Shown here: in pieces, positions 35,316-43,461 of the stretch
How the letters are laid out: each line of letters begins with the position of its first letter
Position numbering within the stretch: position 1 is the stretch's first letter
NCBI GenBank assembly: GCA_017538365.1
Contig: JAFYIZ010000047.1
Span: 161,331 to 225,330 of the forward strand
DNA: 64,000 bases
DNA from: a bacterium
GTDB lineage: Bacteria > UBP6 > UBA1177
Reading direction: 5' to 3'
The notes under the pieces: generated by a model
What the model was told of the DNA's origin: nothing
The model's input: only the letters and a program-made list of their open reading frames with translations
Database searches by the model: none
Program-made: the position numbers and the translations under genes

Positions 35316-35839
35316 TATTTTGCCTCTTTTTTATTTTTTTCACGCTTCGGCTGAAGGAAAAGAAGTTCAAAAGCAAGAAGGAAAATCGCAACGACGATTG
35401 CGACATCGGCAATGTTGAATGTCGGCCAGTGGTAGATTTCCCCTGCGTGCCAGTCGATGAAGTCGATGACGGCGAAACCTCTGAAAAAGCGGTCGTAAAG
35501 GTTTCCGAACGCTCCGGCAAGGATGAGACCGTAAATTATTTTCATAAATTTAGTTTCTGCGAAAGCAAGAAGAAGATAAAGCACCAAAATGGTGATGAGT
35601 GATGAAAAACCTAAGAAAATCAGCTGCCTTACTGAATCAGGAAAGTTGGCGCCGAGTCCCCACAGAGCACCTTTGTTTTCAACGTAAATGAAGTTCCACC
35701 AGCTCTCGAAAACGACGATTCCCTCTTTTCCCTTGAGGGTTAAAGCCCAGTTTTTGGTGAAAAGATCGACGAGAAAGACCGGAAGAGTCACTGTCAGCAG
35801 ATATATTGCGTTTTTCCAGTTGATTTTTGCGATTTTCAT
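35315..35839 (-). CDS. lspA: Lipoprotein signal peptidase (signal peptidase II)
   Basis: A 174-residue aspartyl protease with four membrane segments. Catalytic Asp residues are in GNLYDRFFRG and TFNIADVAI; the NKGALWGLG motif is also conserved. It removes signal peptides after Lgt has acted. The ATG at 35839 is preceded by GAGGA. It is the first gene of lspA-lgt-yigZ and is divergent from a lipoprotein gene that is itself a substrate. Confidence 0.95.
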   Translation of the reverse strand: MKIAKINWKNAIYLLTVTLPVFLVDLFTKNWALTLKGKEGIVVFESWWNFIYVENKGALWGLGANFPDSVRQLIFLGFSSLITILVLYLLLAFAETKFMKIIYGLILAGAFGNLYDRFFRGFAVIDFIDWHAGEIYHWPTFNIADVAIVVAIFLLAFELLFLQPKREKNKKEAK

Positions 35840-35873
35840 AAAGTCCTCATTTCAAAATGCCTCACGGCTAAAA

Positions 35874-35908
35874 CCGAAGTAATATAATCGGATTTGAAGG
35901 TTATGCAA
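35874..35908 (-). promoter_or_regulatory. Promoter for lspA-lgt-yigZ
   Basis: Minus strand: TTGCAT (35903-35908), 16 bases, TATATT (35881-35886), then ACTTCGGTTTTAG. It is back to back with the lipoprotein promoter at 35922. Confidence 0.45.
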
Positions 35909-35921
35909 AAAAACTATTTTT

Positions 35922-35956
35922 TTGAAAAAAATTGCCGGATGAGTAAAATTCAGCGC
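35922..35956 (+). promoter_or_regulatory. Promoter for the lipoprotein at 35976
   Basis: TTGAAA (35922-35927), 16 bases, TAAAAT (35944-35949), TCAGCGC, TTTTTG, then GGAGG. The leader is about 25 bases. Confidence 0.45.
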
Positions 35957-35975
35957 TTTTTGTGGAGGTGTTGAT

Positions 35976-37685
35976 ATGAAAAAAAGCTGTTTTTTTGTTT
36001 TTCTGGCGTTTTTATTCGTTGTTTCGTGTTCTAACGGTGATGATCCGCTGATTCCATGTATAACTGTCGCAGACTGTCCGGACACTTCATATTCATGTTT
36101 TGACGGTTTTTGTGTTCATGCCGGTTCGTTAGTTGATCCAACTGATTCAGACAACGACAATTCTTCCGATAACACAGTTCCTGATGATGATCAGAATGAT
36201 GACGAAAATTCTTCAGACGGAAACAATAGTAATAACGATGGGGATTCGGAACGTCCAGATTCTGTAAACGATAACGAAAATTCGGAGTCGTCTTCTGATA
36301 AAGACAATGATGAAACTTCCGATTCTGACGGTACTGAAGGCGATGACAGCTCAGAAACTTCAGATGTCGACGATATTGAAGAAAATGACGGCGAAACGAC
36401 AGACGGAAATAACGGCGAAAGCGGTGACAACGAATCTGATCCTTCATCGAATGACGAGGAAAATTCAGGTGATGAAGATGCTGATTCCGATTCCAATGAT
36501 TCTGAAAATTCCGATGAGGATGTAGACATCGAAGAAAATCCGGTAGGGCAGGTTACAAACTGCGATACTGAAGCTGATTGCGCTTCAAATATCAACAACA
36601 AACGCTGCGACACCACTTTGAATAAATGTGTGATTTGTGTAAGTGACAGCGATTGTGATCCTGCTTTAGGACAGAAATGTGACCTTTCTACGCACGAATG
36701 TGTGTCAAATGCAACATGCGCTGCGGCGATAGAAAGGCTTCCTTACGCTGGAGTTTACGACTGGGAAGACGGCACGACGCAGGGATTTTCCACGAATGCT
36801 TACTGGAATCTTGTAAACGATTCCATTCTTTCAAATGGAGCATATTCTTTCGGACAGTATTCCGGATATACTGACAATATGGATTATACTTCAGTTCTTC
36901 AGCCTGTTGATCTCTCCAAATGCTCCGGATGCGTGGTCAATGTTCTTTATTATGCAAAAGGAACGATCCCAAAGTCGGAAAACGGATATGATTTTATTCA
37001 TCCGACATGCAACGGTGAGGGAAAAACGACAGCAAGAAATTCAACTGTTTCTATTCAGTCTCTGACACCACAATCGCCATGGGAAATGGCGGAAGCTTAT
37101 TATCAAAAGGTCAACAGCTATTCAACTGTCGCTTGGACGACATCGGAATGGCAACTTCCCGCATCTTGCAAAACGGATAAATTTGTTTTTGGTCTGAGAT
37201 TCAGTAGTAACGGTAGCATAAGTTATGCAACCAATCACAGTTATCTCGGTCTTGTCGTTGACGATCTCACGATTGCTTCAGCAGCTACCGGCTATGTACC
37301 AAACGGCGAATTTGAATCGGCAGCTAACGGCTATATCAAAGGCTGGGTTTGTGACCTTGACAATATAGATAAAAATATTTTGGTTAAAGTCGAATACTAC
37401 AAAAATAACGAATCCACTGCTTCTGCAACGCGCTGGGTTTATGCGAATATCGATATTCCCTCCAGCTCGGATTCTCCGCTTGCTACACAGTGCAACGGAA
37501 CATACAACCATGGTTTCGGAGTGCCGTTTGACAGCGATCTTTACGAACTTTTGGGTGTAGGAACTCACAGTGCGGCTGTTTTTGCGGTTGATATTCCGTC
37601 AGCCGAGAATAATTGTGCCGGAACTTATAAAGAATTAGGTAAAAAAGAGTTCCAGATAACCAATTCAGATCCTAAACAACAATAA
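35976..37685 (+). CDS. Lipoprotein with Cys cluster, acidic Asp/Ser/Glu linker and C-terminal beta domain
   Basis: A 569-residue lipoprotein; the lipobox FVVSC gives lipid on Cys18. Next comes a small Cys module (CITVADCP, then two further Cys), then about 140 residues made almost only of Asp, Ser, Glu, Asn and Gly, a flexible acidic stalk likely to bind calcium loosely. A second Cys-rich block (about 195-250, CDTEADCAS to CVICVSDSDCDP) leads into a 200-residue domain with jelly-roll character (YDWEDGTTQGF, SKCSGCVVNVLYYAKG), then about 120 residues (GYIKGWVCDLD) that resemble a beta-sandwich. No enzyme motif is seen. It has its own promoter; the HIT gene follows 16 bases later. Confidence 0.88.
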   Translation: MKKSCFFVFLAFLFVVSCSNGDDPLIPCITVADCPDTSYSCFDGFCVHAGSLVDPTDSDNDNSSDNTVPDDDQNDDENSSDGNNSNNDGDSERPDSVNDNENSESSSDKDNDETSDSDGTEGDDSSETSDVDDIEENDGETTDGNNGESGDNESDPSSNDEENSGDEDADSDSNDSENSDEDVDIEENPVGQVTNCDTEADCASNINNKRCDTTLNKCVICVSDSDCDPALGQKCDLSTHECVSNATCAAAIERLPYAGVYDWEDGTTQGFSTNAYWNLVNDSILSNGAYSFGQYSGYTDNMDYTSVLQPVDLSKCSGCVVNVLYYAKGTIPKSENGYDFIHPTCNGEGKTTARNSTVSIQSLTPQSPWEMAEAYYQKVNSYSTVAWTTSEWQLPASCKTDKFVFGLRFSSNGSISYATNHSYLGLVVDDLTIASAATGYVPNGEFESAANGYIKGWVCDLDNIDKNILVKVEYYKNNESTASATRWVYANIDIPSSSDSPLATQCNGTYNHGFGVPFDSDLYELLGVGTHSAAVFAVDIPSAENNCAGTYKELGKKEFQITNSDPKQQ

Positions 37686-37701
37686 TTTTAAGGAGTTAAA
37701 A

Positions 37702-38052
37702 ATGTGTGACTGCATTTTCTGCAAAATCGTAAAAGGCGACATTCCCTCACCGAGACTTTATGAAGACGAGAATTTCATCGTTATCCGCGACATAAACCCG
37801 CTTTGCAAAGTTCACGATCTAATAATCACAAAAAAGCACATCAAATCGGTGAACGAGATCGAAAGAGAGGATGAAAAGATTTTCGCTTCGCTTTTCACGG
37901 TTGCAAAAAAGATTGCGGCTCTCGAAAACATGAGCGAAAGCGGCTACCGCGTAGTCGTAAATTCGGGCAAGGATTCAGGTCAGGCTGTTCCTCACTTCCA
38001 CGCTCACGTTCTGGGCGGAGAAGATCTCAAAGGCAAACTTCAGGGAATGTAA
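37702..38052 (+). CDS. HIT family (HinT-like) nucleotide hydrolase
   Basis: A 116-residue histidine-triad protein. CIFCKIVKGDIPS at the N-terminus (with the zinc-type Cys pair) and the catalytic PHFHAHVLGG (HxHxH) define the HinT branch, which hydrolyses AMP-lysine and similar phosphoramidates. The length is standard. The ribosome site AAGGAG precedes the ATG. It is probably read through from the lipoprotein gene, with DUF2520 downstream after nine bases. Confidence 0.93.
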   Translation: MCDCIFCKIVKGDIPSPRLYEDENFIVIRDINPLCKVHDLIITKKHIKSVNEIEREDEKIFASLFTVAKKIAALENMSESGYRVVVNSGKDSGQAVPHFHAHVLGGEDLKGKLQGM

Positions 38053-38061
38053 TCCTCAAAA

Positions 38062-38766
38062 ATGAATATTTTTCTAATCGGGCAGGGGAATGTAGGAACT
38101 GCTCTCTCTAATTTTCTTCAACTTTCTGAAATCACTTATGAAATCCTTGAAAAAGTGCCGGAAAATAAAGACGGAATCCTGTTTTTGGCGGTGTCAGATT
38201 CTGCTGTAAAACCGCTTCTTGAAGAAACTTTGAGGAAAGATCCCGGACTTTTCGCTGTTCATTTTTCGGCGGCGACCCATTTTGAAAGCGATAAAGTTTT
38301 TCTGCTTCATCCGTTTTCTTCGATAAATAAAAAAAGTGAATTAAATCAAATACTTTTTACGCTTTGGGGCGAGAAAAATCCTGCTTTTGAAAAAATGCTT
38401 AAAAAAACGGGGCTCAAATTTGTTTACTGCGGAAAAAATCCGGATCCGCTTTATCATGCATCGGCTGTAATGAGCGGAAATTTCACGCAGTTTTTTGCTT
38501 TGAAAGCGTTAGAAATTCTCCAGTCATCGGGCTTTTCAAAAGAGGTCTCAGAGAAACTCATCCGCCAGCTTGTAAACTCGTCTATAGACAACGTTTTCCG
38601 TGACGGAATCAATGGAATCACAGGACCTGCAGCGCGCGGTGAAAAAGAAGTTTTGCTTAATGAAATCAAAGTATTATCTGAAAGAGGCAAAGAGTTTTCA
38701 GAACTTTTCAAAGCCGTGAACCAAGCCATTTCAGAGTCGTTTGCTGAAGCTGCAAAAAACAGATAA
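38062..38766 (+). CDS. Rossmann-fold DUF2520 protein (ketopantoate/F420-reductase-like)
   Basis: A 234-residue protein. The N-terminal FLIGQGNVGTAL is a dinucleotide-binding loop; LHPFSS, YHASAVMSGNF and GITGPAARGE are typical of DUF2520 proteins, in which the C-terminal helical domain completes a pocket as in 6-phosphogluconate-dehydrogenase-like enzymes. The substrate is unknown. It starts at ATG 38062 with little ribosome-site signal, consistent with coupling to the HIT gene. Confidence 0.82.
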   Translation: MNIFLIGQGNVGTALSNFLQLSEITYEILEKVPENKDGILFLAVSDSAVKPLLEETLRKDPGLFAVHFSAATHFESDKVFLLHPFSSINKKSELNQILFTLWGEKNPAFEKMLKKTGLKFVYCGKNPDPLYHASAVMSGNFTQFFALKALEILQSSGFSKEVSEKLIRQLVNSSIDNVFRDGINGITGPAARGEKEVLLNEIKVLSERGKEFSELFKAVNQAISESFAEAAKNR

Positions 38767-38769
38767 AAC

Positions 38770-38804
38770 TTGATTCTAAATGTTTTATCGCTATAATATT
38801 CCGC
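38770..38804 (+). promoter_or_regulatory. Promoter for greA-recG operon
   Basis: TTGATT (38770-38775), 16 bases, TATAAT (38792-38797); the alternative overlapping TAATAT ends one base before CCGC (38801-38804). A strong AGGAGG site follows. Confidence 0.7.
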
Positions 38805-38829
38805 TTTTAGTTTTTTAGGAGGTTTTATT

Positions 38830-39300
38830 ATGTCTATTCCCATTACAAAAGGCGGTTACGAAAAAATAGTTGAAGAAGCAAGACACCTTAAAAAAGTCGA
38901 GCGTCCTGCAATAATTGCAAAAATAGCTGAAGCGAGAAGCCACGGTGATTTAAGTGAGAACGCGGAATATCACGCTGCCCGCGAAAAACAGAGCTTCATT
39001 GAAGGAAGAATCGAATATTTGGACGGTGTAATTGCCGATGCTGAAGTTATTGATGTTGCAAAACTCAGCGGAGACAAAGTCCTTTTCGGTGCAACAGTCA
39101 AACTGCTTGATAACGATACCGATGAAGAAGTTGCCTACACGCTTGTAGGTGAAGTCGAAAGCGATCCTGAGCACGGAAGAATTTCTATTGCAAGCCCGAA
39201 GGGGCGTGCTCTGATCGGCAAAATGCTCGGTGACGACGTTGTCGTTCAGACTCCTGCAGGCGCGAGAGAATACGAGATCCTCGAAGTCAAATATGTTTAA
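38830..39300 (+). CDS. greA: Transcription elongation factor GreA
   Basis: A 156-residue secondary-channel factor that rescues backtracked RNA polymerase by RNA cleavage. The coiled-coil N-terminal domain carries the tip acidic residues in GDLSENAEYHAAREKQ, and the C-terminal FKBP-like domain ends in SPKGRALIGKMLGDDVVVQTPAGAREYEI. The length is standard. AGGAGG precedes the ATG. The recG start lies inside its last codons (8-base overlap). Confidence 0.97.
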   Translation: MSIPITKGGYEKIVEEARHLKKVERPAIIAKIAEARSHGDLSENAEYHAAREKQSFIEGRIEYLDGVIADAEVIDVAKLSGDKVLFGATVKLLDNDTDEEVAYTLVGEVESDPEHGRISIASPKGRALIGKMLGDDVVVQTPAGAREYEILEVKYV

Positions 39301-41416
39301 TCCTTCGGAAACTTCCGATATTTCCAAATTATTTTCTTTTTTGAATCAGCCGCTTGAATCGGCGGTCGATCTTTCAAAAACACAGCTAAAAAAAATTTCA
39401 GCCGCTTTGGGAGGCAAAGTTTTCGATTTTTTAGTCGGAAATCTCCCCGAAAGTTACGAAACGCGCTTTCTCGTAACGAAATTTTCTGACTTCGAGCGCG
39501 GCAGCATCGCCACTTTCAAAGCGAAGGTCGTATCGGTAAAACGCGGCTTCGGCAAAATCCCGTCTTATCTCAAAGTCGATCTTGCGGGCTCGCTTGTGAC
39601 GATCACTTTTTTCGGCAAACTCGGGATGATTTACTGCAATCTCTACAAAGAAGGGGATGAAGTTCTCGTTTCCGGCGAAGTGAGCACGAAATCCTATGCG
39701 ATAAACCTTGTGAATCCTGAGATTTTCAAGTTCGACGAAGGGTGGAAAACGCTTCTCAGCGGCTATATTCCGGTTTACAAAAATATTGTCGGCGTTTCGC
39801 ATCTTTTCATGCTTCGGACGGCGAAAATGCTCGTAAACACTTTGTCAGGACACCGCGGCGAGTGGCTGCCTGAAAGTCTGAAAAAAGAGTTTGATTTTCC
39901 CGATTTCGTCGAATCGCTGATGAACCTTCATTTTCCCCATTTGAGCGCCAATATCGACGAATTGAACGACTTTAAAACGCGCTGGCACAAGCGCATCGCC
40001 TTCGATCAGCTTTTCTTTTTCCAGTTCGGCTCGCAGTTTTCGGCGATCGGGATGCGCACAGACAAAAACCGCAGAATAAAAACTGAGTCTGAACTAAGTG
40101 TAAGTGTTGAAAAAAACATGGCTTTTGAGCTGACCAAGGCGCAAAAACGCGTTTTAGGCGAGATAAGAGGCGACCTTTCTTCAATCTATCCGATGAATAG
40201 ATTGCTCCAGGGTGATGTCGGCAGTGGAAAAACGGCTGTCATGGTGCTAGCAAGCCTTGATGTGATTTCTAGCGGATACAAAAGCGTGATCATGGCTCCG
40301 ACCGAAATCCTGGCGGCACAGCACTATAAAACGATTTCAAGCATGGTTCCCGAAAATATAAAGATCGAGCTTTTTTTAGGCGGTGTCACCGGCAAAAAGA
40401 AGAAAGCCGAGCGGCTTGAAAATGCGAAAAAGGCAGATTTTCTCATCGGCACGCACGCCCTTTTCGAGAACATGGAATTCATGGAGGATATCGGCCTTAT
40501 CATAATCGACGAGCAGCACCGTTTCGGCGTTTCGCAGCGGATGAAGTTACAATCGAAATCGATCCATCCCGATGTTCTGGTTGTCAGTGCGACTCCGATT
40601 CCGAGGACTCTGGCGCTCACCGTCTACGGCTCGACTGAAATAAGCGTAATCGACGAGATGCCTCCCGGAAGGATACCCGTAACAACAAGGCTCGTTAAGG
40701 CGGAAAACCGTTTTAAAGTATTTGATTTTGTTACTGAAATAATAAAAAATCAGAATAAAAAAGGATATTGGGTATGCCCCCTTGTCGAAGAGAGCGAAAG
40801 CGAAGAACTGAAATCAGAAATGAAGCACGTCGAAGGTGTTTACGAGGAGTTCTCGCAGGTTTTAGGCGACAGAGCGGCGCTTCTGCACGGCAGGATGAAA
40901 GGAGAGGAAAAGCGCATCATCATCGACAGGCTCAAAAACGGAGAGATAAACCTTCTCGTGTCGACGATCGTTGTCGAAGTAGGCGTTGACGTTCCCGATG
41001 CAGTATTCATGGTTATTGAAAACGCAGAAAGATTCGGGCTTGCCCAGCTTCACCAGCTGCGGGGCAGGGTAGGCAGAGGAAAAGAAAAGTCATTCTGCGC
41101 TCTTATTGCAGGAAGCGAGATCAGCGACAAGGCTTTCAACCGCCTCGATTTCCTCTCAAAAACAGAAAACGGCTTCAAGATCGCGGAATATGACCTCAAA
41201 ACGCGCGGCCCCGGAGCTTTGACCGGCCTTGAGCAGAGCGGATTCAAAAATGACGCATACTTCTTATTGGCTGTCCGCCACGGCGAACTTGTTGAAAAGG
41301 CGCGAATATTTACAAAAAATATCCTTGCATCGGGAGATGAGGAATATATAAAATTCTGCAACAGAGTTTTCGAGCTCTTTTTTGCGGAACGCTTCAACCG
41401 CTTCCGCGCGAGTTAG
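39293..41416 (+). CDS. recG: ATP-dependent DNA helicase RecG
   Basis: A 707-residue branch-migrating helicase for stalled forks. The wedge OB domain occupies about the first 250 residues; the helicase motifs are LLQGDVGSGKTAV (Walker A), APTEILAAQH, IIDEQHRFGVSQR (DEQH), VVSATPIPRTLALT, and in the second lobe GRMKGEEK, VSTIVVEVGVDVPDA and HQLRGRVGRG. The TRG motif region near TGLEQSGF is present. The start at ATG 39293 overlaps greA by 8 bases. The zinc-ribbon gene follows after nine bases, with recN after it, a recombination-repair cluster. Confidence 0.95.
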   Translation: MFNPSETSDISKLFSFLNQPLESAVDLSKTQLKKISAALGGKVFDFLVGNLPESYETRFLVTKFSDFERGSIATFKAKVVSVKRGFGKIPSYLKVDLAGSLVTITFFGKLGMIYCNLYKEGDEVLVSGEVSTKSYAINLVNPEIFKFDEGWKTLLSGYIPVYKNIVGVSHLFMLRTAKMLVNTLSGHRGEWLPESLKKEFDFPDFVESLMNLHFPHLSANIDELNDFKTRWHKRIAFDQLFFFQFGSQFSAIGMRTDKNRRIKTESELSVSVEKNMAFELTKAQKRVLGEIRGDLSSIYPMNRLLQGDVGSGKTAVMVLASLDVISSGYKSVIMAPTEILAAQHYKTISSMVPENIKIELFLGGVTGKKKKAERLENAKKADFLIGTHALFENMEFMEDIGLIIIDEQHRFGVSQRMKLQSKSIHPDVLVVSATPIPRTLALTVYGSTEISVIDEMPPGRIPVTTRLVKAENRFKVFDFVTEIIKNQNKKGYWVCPLVEESESEELKSEMKHVEGVYEEFSQVLGDRAALLHGRMKGEEKRIIIDRLKNGEINLLVSTIVVEVGVDVPDAVFMVIENAERFGLAQLHQLRGRVGRGKEKSFCALIAGSEISDKAFNRLDFLSKTENGFKIAEYDLKTRGPGALTGLEQSGFKNDAYFLLAVRHGELVEKARIFTKNILASGDEEYIKFCNRVFELFFAERFNRFRAS

Positions 41417-41425
41417 GAGGTAAAA

Positions 41426-41833
41426 ATGCTTGTTTGTCCGGTCTGCGGCTGTGATATGGCCGTTTTGGAACTTCACGGAATAGAGATCGATTACTGTTTT
41501 TCGTGCGGCGGCATCTGGCTCGACGCCGGAGAACTCGAATACCTGATGGGCGACTCTGAAAAATCAACAAAAATTCTTGAATCTTTTCAGGATGTTACAA
41601 AATCGGTTAAAGAAAAGTCGAGACCATGCCCCATCTGCGGAAAAGCGATGAGAAAGGTGAGCGTTCCGACTTCTGAAACCGAGATCATCATTGACAAATG
41701 CCCGAAAGAACACGGGATCTGGTTTGACAAAGACGAACTTTACAGAATAATCAACGAACTCGGCGAATCGAAAAACATGAAAGTCGCCGAATTTCTGAAG
41801 GATATGTTTCAAGGTGAATCGGAGAAAAAATGA
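41426..41833 (+). CDS. Zinc-ribbon (zf-TFIIB family) protein
   Basis: A 135-residue protein with two zinc-ribbon units: CPVCGCDMAVLELHGIEIDYCFSCGGIWLDAGEL and CPICGKAMRKV with KCPKEHGIWFDKDEL. The 'C-x2-C ... C-x2-C-GGIWLDxGE' pattern defines the zf-TFIIB (YjdK-like) family of unknown function. It lies between recG and recN, overlaps recN by ATGA, and has AGGAGG before its ATG, so expression with the repair genes is clear even though its role is not. Confidence 0.88.
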   Translation: MLVCPVCGCDMAVLELHGIEIDYCFSCGGIWLDAGELEYLMGDSEKSTKILESFQDVTKSVKEKSRPCPICGKAMRKVSVPTSETEIIIDKCPKEHGIWFDKDELYRIINELGESKNMKVAEFLKDMFQGESEKK

Positions 41834-43461
41834 AAATAACGAACATATTTTTAAAGAATTTTCTCATAATAAAAAAGTCGAATCTTGAATTGTCTTCGGG
41901 ACTTACAACTGTTACAGGCGAGACTGGCAGCGGTAAGAGCCTTTTTGTTTCGGCGATGAAGGCTCTGCGCGGCGAAAGGCTTGCCAAAACTCTGCTCGGA
42001 AAGTGGGGAAAAAGCGGCGAGATATGTGCCGAGATAGCGTTGGAGGCAGGAGATGACGAGATCAGAAGTCTTCTTGCAGGCAATGACATCGAGCCTGAAA
42101 GCGACCATCTTCTTGTCCGGCGCGTTTTCGGGGACAAAAACAGCATTTATCTGAACGATACCCCTGTAAGTTCGGCGTTTTTAGCTTCACTTTTAGGTGA
42201 AATGATAGAGATCGGAAGCCAGTTCGAGAATAGAGAGCTTTTCAAAAAAGACTACCGCATGAAAGTTGTCGATCTCAAGGCTGAAGATGCTGCTCTTCTT
42301 GCTGATTACAAAGAAATTTTCCATAAAATTCAATCACTTAGAAAAACGATAGAAGAGCTTAAGGCAAAAGACGACATTTCAAAAAGAGATTATCTCGAAT
42401 ATCAGATTGGAGAGATCGAAAAGATCGAAACTTACGAAAATGAGGAGGCGGAGCTTCTTTCAAAAGTAAAATTCGCCGAAAACCGCGTGAAAATAGTGAA
42501 ATACAGCAGTGAACTTTTAAATTCGCTCAATTCTTCGCTTGATTTTTTGAACAGCGCCGATTCATCTGCGGCTGATCTGGCGGAACTTGACGATATCGGC
42601 GATATTACGGCAAGAGTTTCCGCAGCCGCGATCGAACTCGACGACATTGCGAAAACATCGGCTACACTTTTTTCAAAATACGATGAACCTGTTGACAATA
42701 TTGAAGAAATTCAGACAAGATTCGACAGACTTTCTTCACTTTTCATGAAGCACGGAGTCACGACTTCCTCAGATCTGCTGAAAAAACTCGATACGCTTAA
42801 TGAAGAACTTTTTGAAATGAACAAGATTCCGCGAAAGACGGAAGAAGCCCAAAAAGAGCTTTCCGCAATGCTCAAAAAAGGGGAGAAGTTAGCAGAAGAT
42901 CTGCGTAAAAAGCGCCTCAAAGCGATAAAACCGCTTGAAGAAAACATTCTGAAATATCTACTCAAATTCGGGATGAAAGGAGTAAAGTTCTCGATTTTAC
43001 TTAATAAACTTGAAGAACTCAACGAAACTGGTCTCGATGAAGTCGTTTTCGAGATAAATACGATCGGGACTGAAAAAATGTTCGATATAACTTCGCTTTC
43101 TGGCGGCGAACTTTCGCGCCTGCTTCTTGCCGTAAAACTTATCGACGACGAAGAGGGAAAGGTCATCCTTTTTGATGAGATCGATAGCTCGATAGGCGGC
43201 GAAACAGCCCGCAATGCAGCCCTTGAAATGAAGAAAAATTCTCAAAAAAATCAAATAGTTGTAATTACTCACTTCCCGCAGACCGCATCTCTTGCAAACA
43301 CTCACATCGTAGTCAGAAAAAGCGTGGAGAAAAGTGAAGTCGAAACCGAGATCTCGATCCTCGATAAAGATGGAAGAATCAGAGAGCTTGCCAGGATGAT
43401 GGGCAAGAGTGATTCAGCCGATTTCTTAGCTGCCGCTGAAAAAATGATTGCTGAAGGTTAG
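41830..43461 (+). CDS. recN: DNA repair protein RecN
   Basis: A 543-residue SMC-like ATPase that gathers DNA ends in double-strand break repair. Walker A GETGSGKSLFV near residue 31, a long coiled coil (about 150-350), then the ABC signature LSGGELSRLLLAVK, Walker B VILFDEIDSSIGG and the H-loop VVITHFPQ. The length is standard. It overlaps the zinc-ribbon gene by four bases. Its stop codon abuts that of convergent topB with no spacing. No LexA-like box is visible because it has no promoter of its own. Confidence 0.95.
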   Translation: MKITNIFLKNFLIIKKSNLELSSGLTTVTGETGSGKSLFVSAMKALRGERLAKTLLGKWGKSGEICAEIALEAGDDEIRSLLAGNDIEPESDHLLVRRVFGDKNSIYLNDTPVSSAFLASLLGEMIEIGSQFENRELFKKDYRMKVVDLKAEDAALLADYKEIFHKIQSLRKTIEELKAKDDISKRDYLEYQIGEIEKIETYENEEAELLSKVKFAENRVKIVKYSSELLNSLNSSLDFLNSADSSAADLAELDDIGDITARVSAAAIELDDIAKTSATLFSKYDEPVDNIEEIQTRFDRLSSLFMKHGVTTSSDLLKKLDTLNEELFEMNKIPRKTEEAQKELSAMLKKGEKLAEDLRKKRLKAIKPLEENILKYLLKFGMKGVKFSILLNKLEELNETGLDEVVFEINTIGTEKMFDITSLSGGELSRLLLAVKLIDDEEGKVILFDEIDSSIGGETARNAALEMKKNSQKNQIVVITHFPQTASLANTHIVVRKSVEKSEVETEISILDKDGRIRELARMMGKSDSADFLAAAEKMIAEG